Source: Schlesneria paludicola DSM 18645 (GTDB lineage Bacteria; Planctomycetota; Planctomycetia; Planctomycetales; Planctomycetaceae). From it: a DNA stretch of 64,000 nucleotides. The notes beneath the pieces are model-generated. The model ran no database searches, was not told where the DNA came from, and worked only from the letters and a program-made list of their open reading frames with translations. Positions 10,570-19,427 of the stretch are shown in pieces. The first letter of the stretch is position 1; every line of letters begins with the position of its first letter. The stretch spans positions 2,251,664 through 2,315,663 of the forward strand of contig NZ_JH636434.1 of NCBI RefSeq assembly GCF_000255655.1, written 5' to 3'. The translations under genes and the position numbers were made by a program.

Positions 10570-10596
10570 TATTCAATTTATATCGGCTGAGTTCAA
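10568..10596 (-). promoter_or_regulatory. Putative sigma-70 promoter for DUF1501 gene
   Basis: On the minus strand, TTGAAC (10591-10596), a 17-base spacer and AATACT (10568-10573). The -10 box overlaps the palindrome at 10558-10569. The match to consensus is moderate; the support is mainly that the same geometry recurs at the next gene upstream. Confidence 0.4.
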
Positions 10597-10659
10597 GTGG
10601 ATTACAAACTGTTTATTCATGAAATTGCGTTCGAAGATCGAAAGTCGGGCCAATGCGCA

Positions 10660-11571
10660 TCATGGACGAGGCGGAGCGGGACGTTGTCCAAGCAACCATG
10701 CCGCGGCCTCATCATGGGGTGCGCACAGTTGTCCAAATTGTGGTGTTGGCAACGCATGCAACCGATGTCCAATTGTCCCCACCAGCCGAATCTCTACTGG
10801 GATTGGATTTCGCTTCCCTTTGGACTGCTTAACGATCTCCAGAGCGAGCATCAGACAGTCATTGGTACTGACCCGCTGGTCATCATTGCCGATGACAATC
10901 CAGATTGGCCGTCCTACCAAACGGTTCGCAACATGGATCGGGTTGAGCGCCTGGACGAGTGCGTTGTCTTCGGCCCCAGAAAATTCGGCCAGTGCCCCCA
11001 GATGGGTGACCGGCGCAAATGCAATGACTTGCTTGAATCGTGCATCGGCGGCCGCACAGTGTAAGGCCGCAAATCCCCCCCGGGACGTACCTGAGACCGC
11101 CACCTCGGCGGGATCGGTCAACTTTTCAGCGATCAAGTAGTCCAAAACCTGTGAAACCTGCTGTGCGAATTGGTCGGCAATATTTTCGCCATTCACCACG
11201 CGATTCTTCCAACCCGCCAGATCGCCCGATTTCTCTCCGGGACGCGTGTCGGTTCCGTGGCAGGGAATGTCGAGCGAAACACACAAATACCCGTGCGACT
11301 TCAGCAGATGTCCGAGGCGATTGACATCGTTACTGAGCAGGGAATTCTTCATATCGGCCCCGAACACAAAGAGCGTCGGTGCCGGCCCGGTGGGCTTGTC
11401 GCCCAGGATGGCAAACGGAACATCGCCAGACGTTTGCAGCAGTTTCACGGTGAGGGCGGTTGATTCTTCGGCGGCAATGCGATCGGCGTTGATCAGGACA
11501 GAAATCGCGATACACCATGCAATCAGATGTGGAATCATCGACGGCGTCAATCGAGTTCGACATCGCATCAT
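10660..11571 (-). CDS. Exported alpha/beta hydrolase
   Basis: A 303-residue product with an N-terminal signal segment (IPHLIAWCIAISVLINADRIAAEE). The alpha/beta hydrolase fold follows, with the nucleophile elbow G-T-S-R-G-G and a C-terminal catalytic-His candidate in TIGHRLHALP. The elbow GxSxG supports a serine esterase or dienelactone-hydrolase/acyl-peptidase-like enzyme. The substrate is unknown, but the neighbours suggest an ester of the compound degraded by this locus. AGGTGA lies just before the ATG at 11571. The palindrome CTGGATATCCAG lies 57 bases upstream, overlapping a putative -10 box. Confidence 0.8.
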   Translation of the reverse strand: MMRCRTRLTPSMIPHLIAWCIAISVLINADRIAAEESTALTVKLLQTSGDVPFAILGDKPTGPAPTLFVFGADMKNSLLSNDVNRLGHLLKSHGYLCVSLDIPCHGTDTRPGEKSGDLAGWKNRVVNGENIADQFAQQVSQVLDYLIAEKLTDPAEVAVSGTSRGGFAALHCAAADARFKQVIAFAPVTHLGALAEFSGAEDNALVQALNPIHVANRLVGRPIWIVIGNDDQRVSTNDCLMLALEIVKQSKGKRNPIPVEIRLVGTIGHRLHALPTPQFGQLCAPHDEAAAWLLGQRPAPPRP

Positions 11572-11627
11572 GAAGTCACCTGCCGTTCACACAGTTCTTG
11601 AGAGGATGCATCAATTGACGATCCAAT

Positions 11628-11639
11628 CTGGATATCCAG
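11628..11639. promoter_or_regulatory. Putative operator, perfect 12-bp palindrome (copy 2)
   Basis: A second exact copy of CTGGATATCCAG within the same 18-base sequence (11623-11640) as the site at 10558. It lies between the amidohydrolase stop (11699) and the hydrolase start (11571). It overlaps the putative -10 box TAAACT on the minus strand. Confidence 0.65.
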
Positions 11640-11665
11640 TTTAGCAAATCAACACATCAATGCAA
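11638..11665 (-). promoter_or_regulatory. Putative sigma-70 promoter for alpha/beta hydrolase gene
   Basis: On the minus strand, TTGCAT (11660-11665), a 16-base spacer and TAAACT (11638-11643). The last two bases of the -10 box are the first two bases of the palindrome, the same register as at the DUF1501 promoter. Confidence 0.4.
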
Positions 11666-11698
11666 TCCGATTCTTTGAACTCTGACATTTATCAGAAT

Positions 11699-12505
11699 TC
11701 ACGATCCCAAATTCAGGTTGAAAACTCGGATGGCATTGTCGCGAAGAATTAAGCGCTTGTCGGAATCCGAAAGATCGGCATAGTCAATACGGCTTCGCTG
11801 CATGGGCGCGTGGTAGAGCGGCGTGTCTGTTCCAAAGAGAATTCGCTCGGGCCCCACTTCCTTGACGGCCCACTCGATCAAGCCAGGAGTGATGCTGCGC
11901 GCACTGGATGTGTCGGCGAAAACATTCTCATGTCGGCAACGCTGGATGGCTCGGATCTGGTGCGACACGTCACCATCCCACCCATGCCCGATATGCGCCA
12001 GGATCAACTTCACTTCGGGATAGTCGTTGATGAATGGGACGAAATCGTCAGCCTGACTATTTTGTTCGCTGCTATGCGTCAGGACGACTGCGCGATGCCG
12101 AGCCGCGAACTCGAAGATCTTTCGGCCATGTTCGACGATCGGGTAGCCATGTTCTTCCGGATGAATCTTGATTCCAACGCACTTCGGTTTCTGCAGCATT
12201 TCCGCGGCTTGGTCGTATGTGGCGGGAGTCAAGGGATCAACGACGACGTACTGCAGCATGCCCTCGGTGTTATCGATCGTTGCCGCCGCCTCTTCGTTGC
12301 CGCCAATCGGATTTCCTTCCAGGCGTGGGAGCAGCGCTTTCAGCGGCGATGCGATTGTCCACTCGATGTTCGCGAGCCGTGCGCGGCGAACGACAAGTTC
12401 CGCACTTGCCGTCATGAACTCTTCAATTTTCGGATCGACGCCCTGACGGCTGTAACGGCCGTAATGCGCATGCACATCGATCGCCGGAATTTGCTCAGTT
12501 GACAT
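11699..12505 (-). CDS. Amidohydrolase family 2 (TIM-barrel) protein
   Basis: About 268 residues beginning MSTEQIPAIDVHAHYG, the HxH metal motif of the amidohydrolase-related superfamily. A conserved His follows in KIHPEEHG, another in LAHIGHGW, and the C-terminal metal-site Asp in ILFGTDTPLYH. Members hydrolyse or decarboxylate carboxylic acids and lactones. In this locus a lactonase-like or sugar-acid role is plausible but not shown. The ATG at 12505 has GAGG 6 bases upstream; an earlier start at 12535 would overlap the MFS gene by 14 bases. It is the downstream member of the run of tightly spaced genes. Confidence 0.82.
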   Translation of the reverse strand: MSTEQIPAIDVHAHYGRYSRQGVDPKIEEFMTASAELVVRRARLANIEWTIASPLKALLPRLEGNPIGGNEEAAATIDNTEGMLQYVVVDPLTPATYDQAAEMLQKPKCVGIKIHPEEHGYPIVEHGRKIFEFAARHRAVVLTHSSEQNSQADDFVPFINDYPEVKLILAHIGHGWDGDVSHQIRAIQRCRHENVFADTSSARSITPGLIEWAVKEVGPERILFGTDTPLYHAPMQRSRIDYADLSDSDKRLILRDNAIRVFNLNLGS

Positions 12506-12521
12506 GATTGCCTCGTCAGAA

Positions 12522-13931
12522 TCAGCCGGGTTCACATTCCAGTTTGACTGTCAGGGATGACGGATCAGGCTCGGGTGGAGGCTGCGGGTGGGCGGGCAGC
12601 AAGGGAATCAGCAGGACCATCAATCCCATGAAAATCAATGCTGCCGCGAAACTCATTTGAAATCCATAGGCTCGGTTGTAGATCGAACCATAGTGATCGG
12701 AAATTGCGCCAAACAAGGCACCGGCCGGGGCTGCGGGCATCATTGCAAGCGAGGCAAATCCCATATTGCTGCGGGTGTGCGATTTTGGCGAGCAACTGAG
12801 AATATAGTTCGTCATATACACTCCGAACAATTCGCCTGCTCCGAGCAGCCCAAAGCTGAGCATGAACCAGTATCCCGGCACCAGCATGGCCCAAACGACC
12901 CCTGCGACAGAACACAATGCCGTCACGAGCATGGTCGCTCGTGGTCCCGCATAAGCCAGGAGTGCTCCCATACAAAGGCCAGAGCCGATCTTGAATCCGA
13001 ATCGCAGTGCCAGTTGATAGCCGACCAGAGTTTCGGGAGCGACGCCGAGAACTTCTTTCGTATACAGCGTCATGTTGTTGCCGATCGAGAAACCCCAAAA
13101 CGACAGCACGCCAACCAGGAACGTGAGTCGCAGCCAGCGATTGCCGACGAAATCACCGAACCCGGCGAAAACATTTGAAACAAATGGTTGGCGGGTCGCC
13201 TCGACCTTTTCAGGAGCGATCACAAAGTGCGTCGAGAGCCACGCGGCGGCGCCCATGATCGGGACGCTCGCCAGAAAGGGAAGCGCAAAATTCCAGGGAT
13301 ACGGTGCGGCCGCCAAACGCAGGCCAAACAGTCTGCCATCCAGGCACAGTTGCAGAACAAGTGCGCCGACGAGTCCGAGAAACGGTCCGCGTCCATATCC
13401 AAGACTGAGCGCCTGCCCGCGTTTCGATGGCGACGCGCCACGCCCGATCACTTCAAACAGGAACATCGTCACTGTGGTCAGTGCGCCGCCGGTGACGATT
13501 CCTTGAGTGATCACGGCAGCGACTTTCAGGGCGTTGGGAATCGGAGAGAGGATGGCCAGGGCGACCACCCCTCCCATGATGGCCAGGACCAGGTAACACG
13601 TCACCAGCACGCGTTTCAAATACGAGACTTGCGGGAACAGGCATGCCACGACCAAAGGAGAAGCGGCCATGATCAGGTACGCTGAGCCCGGCAAATTTGA
13701 AACAGTGTCCGATGCTCCCAAAGCCTTGCAAACGGGGGCGTGGAATCGGCCGACATTCAAGACAGACGATCCAAGAAACATCAACCCGGTGTTTACACCA
13801 AACAGCATGACGTTACGCCGCTGATCGACTTCGCCGACGGGAAAGCGATCGGCAGCGTCATCCTGTCTCGCGGTTGCCAAAGTGCCAGTCGTCACGTGCT
13901 GTCGCCTTTGATGATTCGACACCTGTTTCAA
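12522..13931 (-). CDS. MFS transporter
   Basis: A 469-residue, strongly hydrophobic protein with about 12 predicted membrane segments, starting near VMLFGVNTGLMFLGSSVLNVG and ending VLLIPLLPAHPQPPPEPD. The fold fits the major facilitator superfamily. No subfamily can be assigned. The frame starts at a TTG (13931) whose last bases overlap the stop of the enolase-superfamily gene (TTGA), which suggests translational coupling. A GTG at 13895 is an alternative start. By context it probably imports the substrate of the neighbouring dehydratase, lyase and dehydrogenase genes. Confidence 0.82.
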   Translation of the reverse strand: MKQVSNHQRRQHVTTGTLATARQDDAADRFPVGEVDQRRNVMLFGVNTGLMFLGSSVLNVGRFHAPVCKALGASDTVSNLPGSAYLIMAASPLVVACLFPQVSYLKRVLVTCYLVLAIMGGVVALAILSPIPNALKVAAVITQGIVTGGALTTVTMFLFEVIGRGASPSKRGQALSLGYGRGPFLGLVGALVLQLCLDGRLFGLRLAAAPYPWNFALPFLASVPIMGAAAWLSTHFVIAPEKVEATRQPFVSNVFAGFGDFVGNRWLRLTFLVGVLSFWGFSIGNNMTLYTKEVLGVAPETLVGYQLALRFGFKIGSGLCMGALLAYAGPRATMLVTALCSVAGVVWAMLVPGYWFMLSFGLLGAGELFGVYMTNYILSCSPKSHTRSNMGFASLAMMPAAPAGALFGAISDHYGSIYNRAYGFQMSFAAALIFMGLMVLLIPLLPAHPQPPPEPDPSSLTVKLECEPG

Positions 13932-15043
13932 TGCACTGAATACGATTCGACTACCGACTCATCGATCTCGATTCCCAGTCCGGGCCCAGTGGGTACGTCG
14001 ACGAATCCCTCGCACAGTTGGAATGGTCGAGTGACGATCTGATCACGAAAGGGATTTTCGGTGACATCAAGCTCCAGTAGTGGAGCTTCGGCATCATGCG
14101 CGGACGTGGCAGCGGACAGTAACGAGACCAGATGAATGGTGGCAGCGGTGACGATGGCTCCGCCCCAGCAGTGGGGAATGCAGAGGATGTTCCACATCCG
14201 AGACATCTCGGCAATGCCAAGGCATTCCGCGAATCCACCACACAGGCTGACGTCTGGCTGGATGATGTCGACGGCTCGACGGGCGAGCAACGCCTGCGCC
14301 GCGGCACGCGAGTCGACACATTCTCCGCCCGCGATAGGGATATCAAGATTGGCCGAGAGGACGTCGTAACCAACGTACTGATGCTGCGGCAGGGGTTCTT
14401 CGTACCAGTCGATGCCAAGTTGTTCGAGTTCGCGTCCCATACGGATGGCTCTTGGAAGCGAGTACGCGCCGTTCACATCGACTGTGAGTTTGATGCCGGG
14501 CCCCAGTGCGTCTCGCACTGCGGCAATGATGGGAATCTCGCGCCCAAGTGAAAATCGACCGATCCGCAGTTTCACCCCCCGAAATCCCTGGCGGACAAGG
14601 TCGAGGGCGTCGGCAGGGTATTGATCTTCGGGCTCGCAACCTTCGCGATAATTGACGGACGAGGCATACGCTTCGACACGATCTCGCACACGTCCACCGT
14701 ACATGTCGGAAATCGATTGATTCAGAATTTTGCCGCGCAGATCGTGGAGCGCGATGTCGAGCCCTCCCATCGCCATTCCGTTTCCAAAATTTACTCCCCA
14801 GCATTTCCGCCACAGTTGACGGTGATTTCGCGGGTCTTCACCGATAATCAACGGAGCAAACTTCTTGTCGATGATCTCGCGCACACCCGCCATCGGCGCT
14901 GTTTCCCCCCATCCAACAACACCCTCATCGGTACTGATTTTGATCAGCAGCGCTTCCCGCGAGCGGTACTCGAAATACGAATTGGCCAACCAGGTCGGCA
15001 ACTTATGTGCGACGAGATAGGTTTTGACCGATGTGATTTTCAT
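13928..15043 (-). CDS. Mandelate racemase/enolase superfamily protein
   Basis: A 371-residue protein with the two-domain enolase-superfamily architecture. The capping domain starts MKITSVKTYLVAHKLP. The barrel has the K-x-R catalytic motif in GVKLRIGRF. Metal ligands are the Asp of TVDVNGAY, the Glu of YEEPLPQ and the Glu of IAGGE. IIQPDVSLCGG follows, and a His in CIPHCWGGA is in the position of the mandelate-racemase catalytic base. Most such proteins dehydrate aldonic or aldaric acids; the exact substrate cannot be read from the sequence. GAGGA lies 9 bases before the ATG. It overlaps the MFS gene start. Confidence 0.88.
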   Translation of the reverse strand: MKITSVKTYLVAHKLPTWLANSYFEYRSREALLIKISTDEGVVGWGETAPMAGVREIIDKKFAPLIIGEDPRNHRQLWRKCWGVNFGNGMAMGGLDIALHDLRGKILNQSISDMYGGRVRDRVEAYASSVNYREGCEPEDQYPADALDLVRQGFRGVKLRIGRFSLGREIPIIAAVRDALGPGIKLTVDVNGAYSLPRAIRMGRELEQLGIDWYEEPLPQHQYVGYDVLSANLDIPIAGGECVDSRAAAQALLARRAVDIIQPDVSLCGGFAECLGIAEMSRMWNILCIPHCWGGAIVTAATIHLVSLLSAATSAHDAEAPLLELDVTENPFRDQIVTRPFQLCEGFVDVPTGPGLGIEIDESVVESYSVH

Positions 15044-15085
15044 TCAGCAAGTCCTCGATTGCGTGCTGGGAGAACTCATGGCCGA

Positions 15086-16132
15086 TCAGCCGTCCTGAAT
15101 CGCAGGCCGATTGAGTTCGATCGCCAGTCCCGTCTGGCTTGAGCGACGGACTGCGTCAATCAGCGAAATGGCCGCGGCCCCATCTTCACCGGTAACAGAT
15201 GGAAGCCGTTGATCCCGAATACTGTCAACGAAATCCTGGACTTGAGTAAAAAACGCTTCCAGCCGCTGAGGCGCGAGTGGAGCCTTCTGGAAATCGATTG
15301 CTGGTTGTTCCCACACCGTCTCCCACGGTTGTCCGTCCTGCGCCAGATTCAGTTGCCCGTAGCCATCGATGTCGAGCATCCCCCGGGAACCAACCACCAG
15401 TCCGCGAAAGGCACTGTTCGAAACGCCCGGCGACGGCAGTTCGAACGACATCCACGTCTGAGCGAGGACGCCATTCTGAAATTCAAGCTGTGCCATGGCG
15501 GAGGGGAATGGGTATGTCGCGTGGCTAAAATCGACGACGCGTCCAAAGATACGGGTGGCCTCACTGCCTGCGAAATAACGCAGGAAATCGAAGTTGTGGG
15601 CCCCCTGGTCCAGGATCATTCCGCCCGATTCGGATTGTTTGATCCATTCTTTCGCGGCCAAGTTGAGCTTTGGAAAGAGCGTCCGTAACTGAATCATTCG
15701 CGGCTCACCAATCACGCCGTCGTCGAGGAGCTTTTTGGCACGAGCGACGGTTCCTCGGAATCGCCACGTCTGGATCACCGAAAGCACGGTTCGTGCGTCA
15801 CGACATGCCTTGATCATGGCGGCGCATTCTTCGCGATCGAGCGCCATCGGCTTTTCAACCAAGGCATGTTTTCCAGACTGTGCCGCCCAGATCACTTGCT
15901 GGCAATGCAACCCCTGCGGGGTCGCGATCAAGACGGCATCGATCTCGGCTCGGGCCAGGAGTTCGGGGAATGTCTCAATCAACTCCACATCGTAGTCGTG
16001 GGCCAGTTGAGCGGCCCGACTTCCCCCATGCACGGCAGCCAGCGTCGCGCCCTGGACGTACCGCTTCAGGCATTCGGCATAGGTTCGCCCCATAAACCCG
16101 GAACCGATGAGGGCCACTTGAATCGGCTTCAT
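15086..16132 (-). CDS. Gfo/Idh/MocA family oxidoreductase
   Basis: About 349 residues. The N-terminal Rossmann motif is VALIGSGFMGRTYAECL, and the dehydrogenase Lys motif is EKPMALDREEC. The C-terminal domain carries GGMILDQGAHNFDFLRYF, typical of sugar dehydrogenases of the Gfo/Idh/MocA group. The enzyme probably oxidises or reduces a sugar or inositol-like compound with NAD(P). I use the ATG at 16132 (MKPIQVALIG). The frame is open to 16282, but the extra residues are basic and overlap the lyase gene. It lies between the lyase and enolase-superfamily genes with short gaps. Confidence 0.88.
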   Translation of the reverse strand: MKPIQVALIGSGFMGRTYAECLKRYVQGATLAAVHGGSRAAQLAHDYDVELIETFPELLARAEIDAVLIATPQGLHCQQVIWAAQSGKHALVEKPMALDREECAAMIKACRDARTVLSVIQTWRFRGTVARAKKLLDDGVIGEPRMIQLRTLFPKLNLAAKEWIKQSESGGMILDQGAHNFDFLRYFAGSEATRIFGRVVDFSHATYPFPSAMAQLEFQNGVLAQTWMSFELPSPGVSNSAFRGLVVGSRGMLDIDGYGQLNLAQDGQPWETVWEQPAIDFQKAPLAPQRLEAFFTQVQDFVDSIRDQRLPSVTGEDGAAAISLIDAVRRSSQTGLAIELNRPAIQDG

Positions 16133-16158
16133 TCTTGTCGTCCTCTCGAATTGGATCG

Positions 16159-17073
16159 TCAGCAAGCCCATCGAGGAAAGCTGGTTCTCAACTTCTCTGA
16201 AAACCGCAGGAACGCCTCGTCGGACAATCCTTCGTAAGGAGGAAGTAAACGAAGCGGAAAGCGTTCGTCGTGTAGACGCCAAAGGAGCTTGTCGAATGCA
16301 CCATCGATTTTGTCGCCTGGCCCGCCTTCTTTGATCAGGAGATGAAGCATCGCATTGAGTTCCATTTGATTCGCGATCAGGCGCTCTGCGTCACGTTGCT
16401 GGCCCGCCTCAAAGAACTCGCGCGCCGACTTCCAGTTTGCCGAAGCAAGGGAAATCAGCAGTCCGCACTGCCCAATCAGGCTGCCATAGACAAATCCCGT
16501 TTCCGTGAGGAAATGCTGGAGTTGCGGTACACGCGTCAGGAGCGCGTGAATTCGTTCCATGGAGTCGGTGCTGTTCTTGGTCGCCACAAGATTTTCATGG
16601 TCGCCTGCCAGGCGGGCATACTCGTCGGCGGTGATGAGGCGTTTGGTGCGCAGGAGGTTGTAGTGCAGGAATTGGCAATCCGGAAAACGCCCGCATGTTT
16701 CACGAAAGAATTGGGCCACTTCCTTGTCAGCCAAAGCTCCCCAGTTTGGCAGTGAGATTTGAAATCGCGTGACACCCAGATCGCGCGCCATCTCGATCCG
16801 TTCAATGATGGTCGATAGGGACTGATTGATCACCCCGACCATCGGTTTGCAGTTCTCTCGATGCATTTCGTCCTGAAAGGCCCGGGTAATTTCGATAAAC
16901 TGGCGGGTGTTGACGGCGTAGCCCTCACCTGCGGTGCCGAAAATGTAGAGGTGTTGTGTCCCCTCTCTGATCAACTTTCGGACTTGATCCCGGAACAGAT
17001 CTTCCATGAACTGGTTGTCGGAGTTCCAGGGAACGACGCATCCAGCCATGATGCAACTTGGATAGCGAACCAT
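16159..17073 (-). CDS. Dihydrodipicolinate synthase/N-acetylneuraminate lyase family protein
   Basis: About 304 residues. The family motifs are GTAGEGYAV (the GTTGE-like loop), a Tyr in FLHYNLLR in the catalytic Tyr position, and the Schiff-base Lys in LVATKNSTDS. The family forms or cleaves C-C bonds with pyruvate, as in 2-keto-3-deoxy sugar acid aldolases and dehydratases. Beside an enolase-superfamily dehydratase, the expected job is to cleave or process a 2-keto-3-deoxy acid. The ATG at 17073 has GAGG about 7 bases upstream. Confidence 0.87.
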   Translation of the reverse strand: MVRYPSCIMAGCVVPWNSDNQFMEDLFRDQVRKLIREGTQHLYIFGTAGEGYAVNTRQFIEITRAFQDEMHRENCKPMVGVINQSLSTIIERIEMARDLGVTRFQISLPNWGALADKEVAQFFRETCGRFPDCQFLHYNLLRTKRLITADEYARLAGDHENLVATKNSTDSMERIHALLTRVPQLQHFLTETGFVYGSLIGQCGLLISLASANWKSAREFFEAGQQRDAERLIANQMELNAMLHLLIKEGGPGDKIDGAFDKLLWRLHDERFPLRLLPPYEGLSDEAFLRFSEKLRTSFPRWAC

Positions 17074-17194
17074 CAATTTTCCTCACTTTGCAGGAGCGCT
17101 GCCGCGCAGTGAATGTCGTTTGTCTCTCGGCTCATTTTCGAGTTCACAGGAAACGGTGCGAGTGATGTCCTTCCGAGAGCGAGAGCATGACAGA

Positions 17195-17611
17195 TCAATC
17201 GACCAGGGCGATATCGAATTTGTTGGTCCCCGATTCCACGGTGTACTCCAGCTTCGAAGTCCCAAAGTCACCGTAGCGAGCTGGGATATGGTTCGTGAAG
17301 ACTTCCATCTCTGGCCCGGGCTTTCGGTTGGCATCACGAGACGACGTTTGGGCGCGCACAATCACGGTATTTCGTCCTTGGGGAACCTGGGACCGGTATG
17401 CACCATCGGCACTGAATTTGGCAACAGTAATTTCACCACTGTGGTGCTTGAAGATCACTTCGCCGTGAGGAAAGGGTTTGCTGTATGAGACCGTGCCGAC
17501 CACGGGAGCCTTCGGAAGGTCTCTGGTCTTGGCCCCGCCACAGCCGACGACGGCATCGCAGACGAGGCCGACAACAACAATGTGTAGTGCACGCTTGGCA
17601 TCGAGTTGCAT
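17195..17611 (-). CDS. Lipoprotein, small exported beta-domain protein
   Basis: About 138 residues. The start at 17611 (MQLDAKRALHIVVVGLVCDAVVGCGG) has AAGGAG upstream and a lipobox VVGC. The mature part (VVGTVSYSKPFPHGEVIFKHH, then GAYRSQVPQGRNTVIV) looks like the transthyretin-like/carboxypeptidase-regulatory-like lipoproteins that often sit behind DUF1559 genes in planctomycetes. That pairing is seen here too. Function unknown. Confidence 0.72.
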   Translation of the reverse strand: MQLDAKRALHIVVVGLVCDAVVGCGGAKTRDLPKAPVVGTVSYSKPFPHGEVIFKHHSGEITVAKFSADGAYRSQVPQGRNTVIVRAQTSSRDANRKPGPEMEVFTNHIPARYGDFGTSKLEYTVESGTNKFDIALVD

Positions 17612-17729
17612 CGATTCTCCTTCGCAAACAGGTTCTGTGATTGTCGCTCCCGAGTGCCGTGCGTCGGCCACGAGATTCATGGTGAGATTGAGAATGAACT
17701 CGACTTGTCAGGGTCGCCTGTGATCGACA

Positions 17730-18695
17730 TTAGAATTCACCGACTGTGGCTCCATCCGCTTTGTCGGCAAGGTTCTTAAAAGTCTGCAAATCAATATTGT
17801 CGGAAATGAATCGAACTCCACCATCCATGAGCAGAACATGGATTCCCCCCGTGTGCTGGCTGTGGAGGGCGGAATCACTGAGACGTCCCGTGACATTGGA
17901 CGGATTGCCGTCGGACATGTCGGAGTTGTAAAACCAACGCGAATTGGGTGGTACCGTGACACCGCGGGTGCAGTACTGCGTGTCATAATCTTCTGCCAGA
18001 ATCCAAGGAATTCCGTCATCGCCCCGCCCTTGCGCGGCCCTGGGCTTTTGTCCCTTCGTATACCCCGAGAATTCCCCCACTCCGAAGACATTTGATGAGC
18101 CGTCGGTTAGATCCTTTATGCTGATTTTGGCGGCACCACCCCACTGCGCGGTGTAACAAAACACTCCCGTACACATCAAAGGACAGAACGCGCATCCCGT
18201 CTTCAGACTCGATCCACGTGGGTCGTCTGAACCAGAAATCAGGGCATAGTCGGTCATTGCAAATCGGTCATACCACGCACCATTGTTAGCATAGTTGTAG
18301 GTTGCTGATGCCGACGACGTGGGACAGATAAACACTGGTATGATCGTGCCACCCGCGGGCTGCGACGCCGGGTTGTACATGTCTCTCAGATTGAAATCGA
18401 GCTGATTGTAAACATTTGTCTGATCGAGATACGGCAGGATCAGCGAATACCCCGAGGCGCCGGCACCGGGGTTCTTGCCATAGGTCGCAGCGCCGGGCGG
18501 AAAGACGCTGTGGACGTCCAGGTAGTTGTGAATCGCGAGTCCGAGTTGCTTGACATTATTTTTGCACTGAGTCCGCCGGGCAGCCTCACGGGCCTGCTGG
18601 ACGGCTGGCAGCAAAAGGGCAATCAGTACCGCAATGATCGCGATCACAACCAGCAGCTCAATCAACGTAAAGGCATGTCTTTGTTTCTTGGCCAT
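17730..18695 (-). CDS. DUF1559 domain protein with pseudopilin N-terminus
   Basis: About 321 residues. The prepilin signal is MAKKQRHA, then F-T-L-I-E-L and a hydrophobic helix ending LLPAVQQAREAARR. The DUF1559 body ends in HTGGIHVLLMDGGVRFIS. The ATG at 18695 has AGGA 8 bases upstream; a further ATG lies at 18701, and the frame is open to 18845. The helix closely resembles that of the member at 1478-2596, but the body differs. It leads the minus-strand block and is followed by the small lipoprotein gene, so it may be exported as a substrate-binding or surface protein for this locus. Confidence 0.88.
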   Translation of the reverse strand: MAKKQRHAFTLIELLVVIAIIAVLIALLLPAVQQAREAARRTQCKNNVKQLGLAIHNYLDVHSVFPPGAATYGKNPGAGASGYSLILPYLDQTNVYNQLDFNLRDMYNPASQPAGGTIIPVFICPTSSASATYNYANNGAWYDRFAMTDYALISGSDDPRGSSLKTGCAFCPLMCTGVFCYTAQWGGAAKISIKDLTDGSSNVFGVGEFSGYTKGQKPRAAQGRGDDGIPWILAEDYDTQYCTRGVTVPPNSRWFYNSDMSDGNPSNVTGRLSDSALHSQHTGGIHVLLMDGGVRFISDNIDLQTFKNLADKADGATVGEF

Positions 18696-19427
18696 AATCA
18701 TGATCCTGTAATAGGCAATAAGAGAGATCCTATTCACGTACCAATGAAGACATGAGAGGCGTGCGCGCGTTCTGGCGAAGACCAGAGAGTCAATATGCCA
18801 TTTGTCGTAACAGCGATCGTGTTTGCCGGACGAGACGATTTCCACTCAACCGCGGGCGTTTGCTGTCATCTGCGATGAAGAAAACTTCAACGCGTGTAAA
18901 TCGACAATAGCGCCGAACATGGATCTGACCCGGCTGGCGACGAACTATTTTCAAACCTCGCTTTCCAGGTCGTCTAGAAAGTCCGCGCGGCATGGCGGAT
19001 CACCATCGTCCATACCGATGTTTGTGAGCGGGCACGCAAGTCAATTTCCACTTTTCGAGGCCACATAACTGGATAACCAGATTTGCCATAAAAAGCAACT
19101 CATGTGCCGACTTCGAATATTGACCGAGTGGAAATCTTGGAATCCTCGAATCAAAGCCGATCGGGAATGTGTATGAAGGGCCCTGAAAAACAGGGGTGAT
19201 CGCGATTTCTCGGGTGACACCGCTCAGGTTGCGATCGCAAGTTCAAAAATTCGAACCCCTTCGTTCAGCAGCCCGACTTCGGACATCCCAAAGCGGATCT
19301 TGCACAGGGGACTGGCACCGATTGCATATGAACGGCGCACGCCACGATGTTCGGAACGGACACCCTAATGCCGACCGCCAACGCGAACGCGGACGTGATC
19401 ACTTCGAGCGGGAACACATTGGCTAGA
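18696..19427. other. Gene-free region upstream of DUF1559 gene
   Basis: No coding frame here gives a recognisable protein. It must contain the promoter of the minus-strand catabolic block, and holds the imperfect operator-like dyad at 19069-19080. No hairpin followed by a T-run was seen after the GntR stop (19428). Confidence 0.45.
19069..19080. promoter_or_regulatory. Imperfect operator-like dyad
   Basis: CTGGATAACCAG differs by one base from the perfect palindrome at 10558 and 11628. Read on the minus strand, the flanks AATCTGG and CCAGTT are also shared. It lies between the GntR gene and the DUF1559 gene, 374 bases from the latter. One copy of a 12-base pattern with a mismatch is weak by itself. 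Confidence 0.35.
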
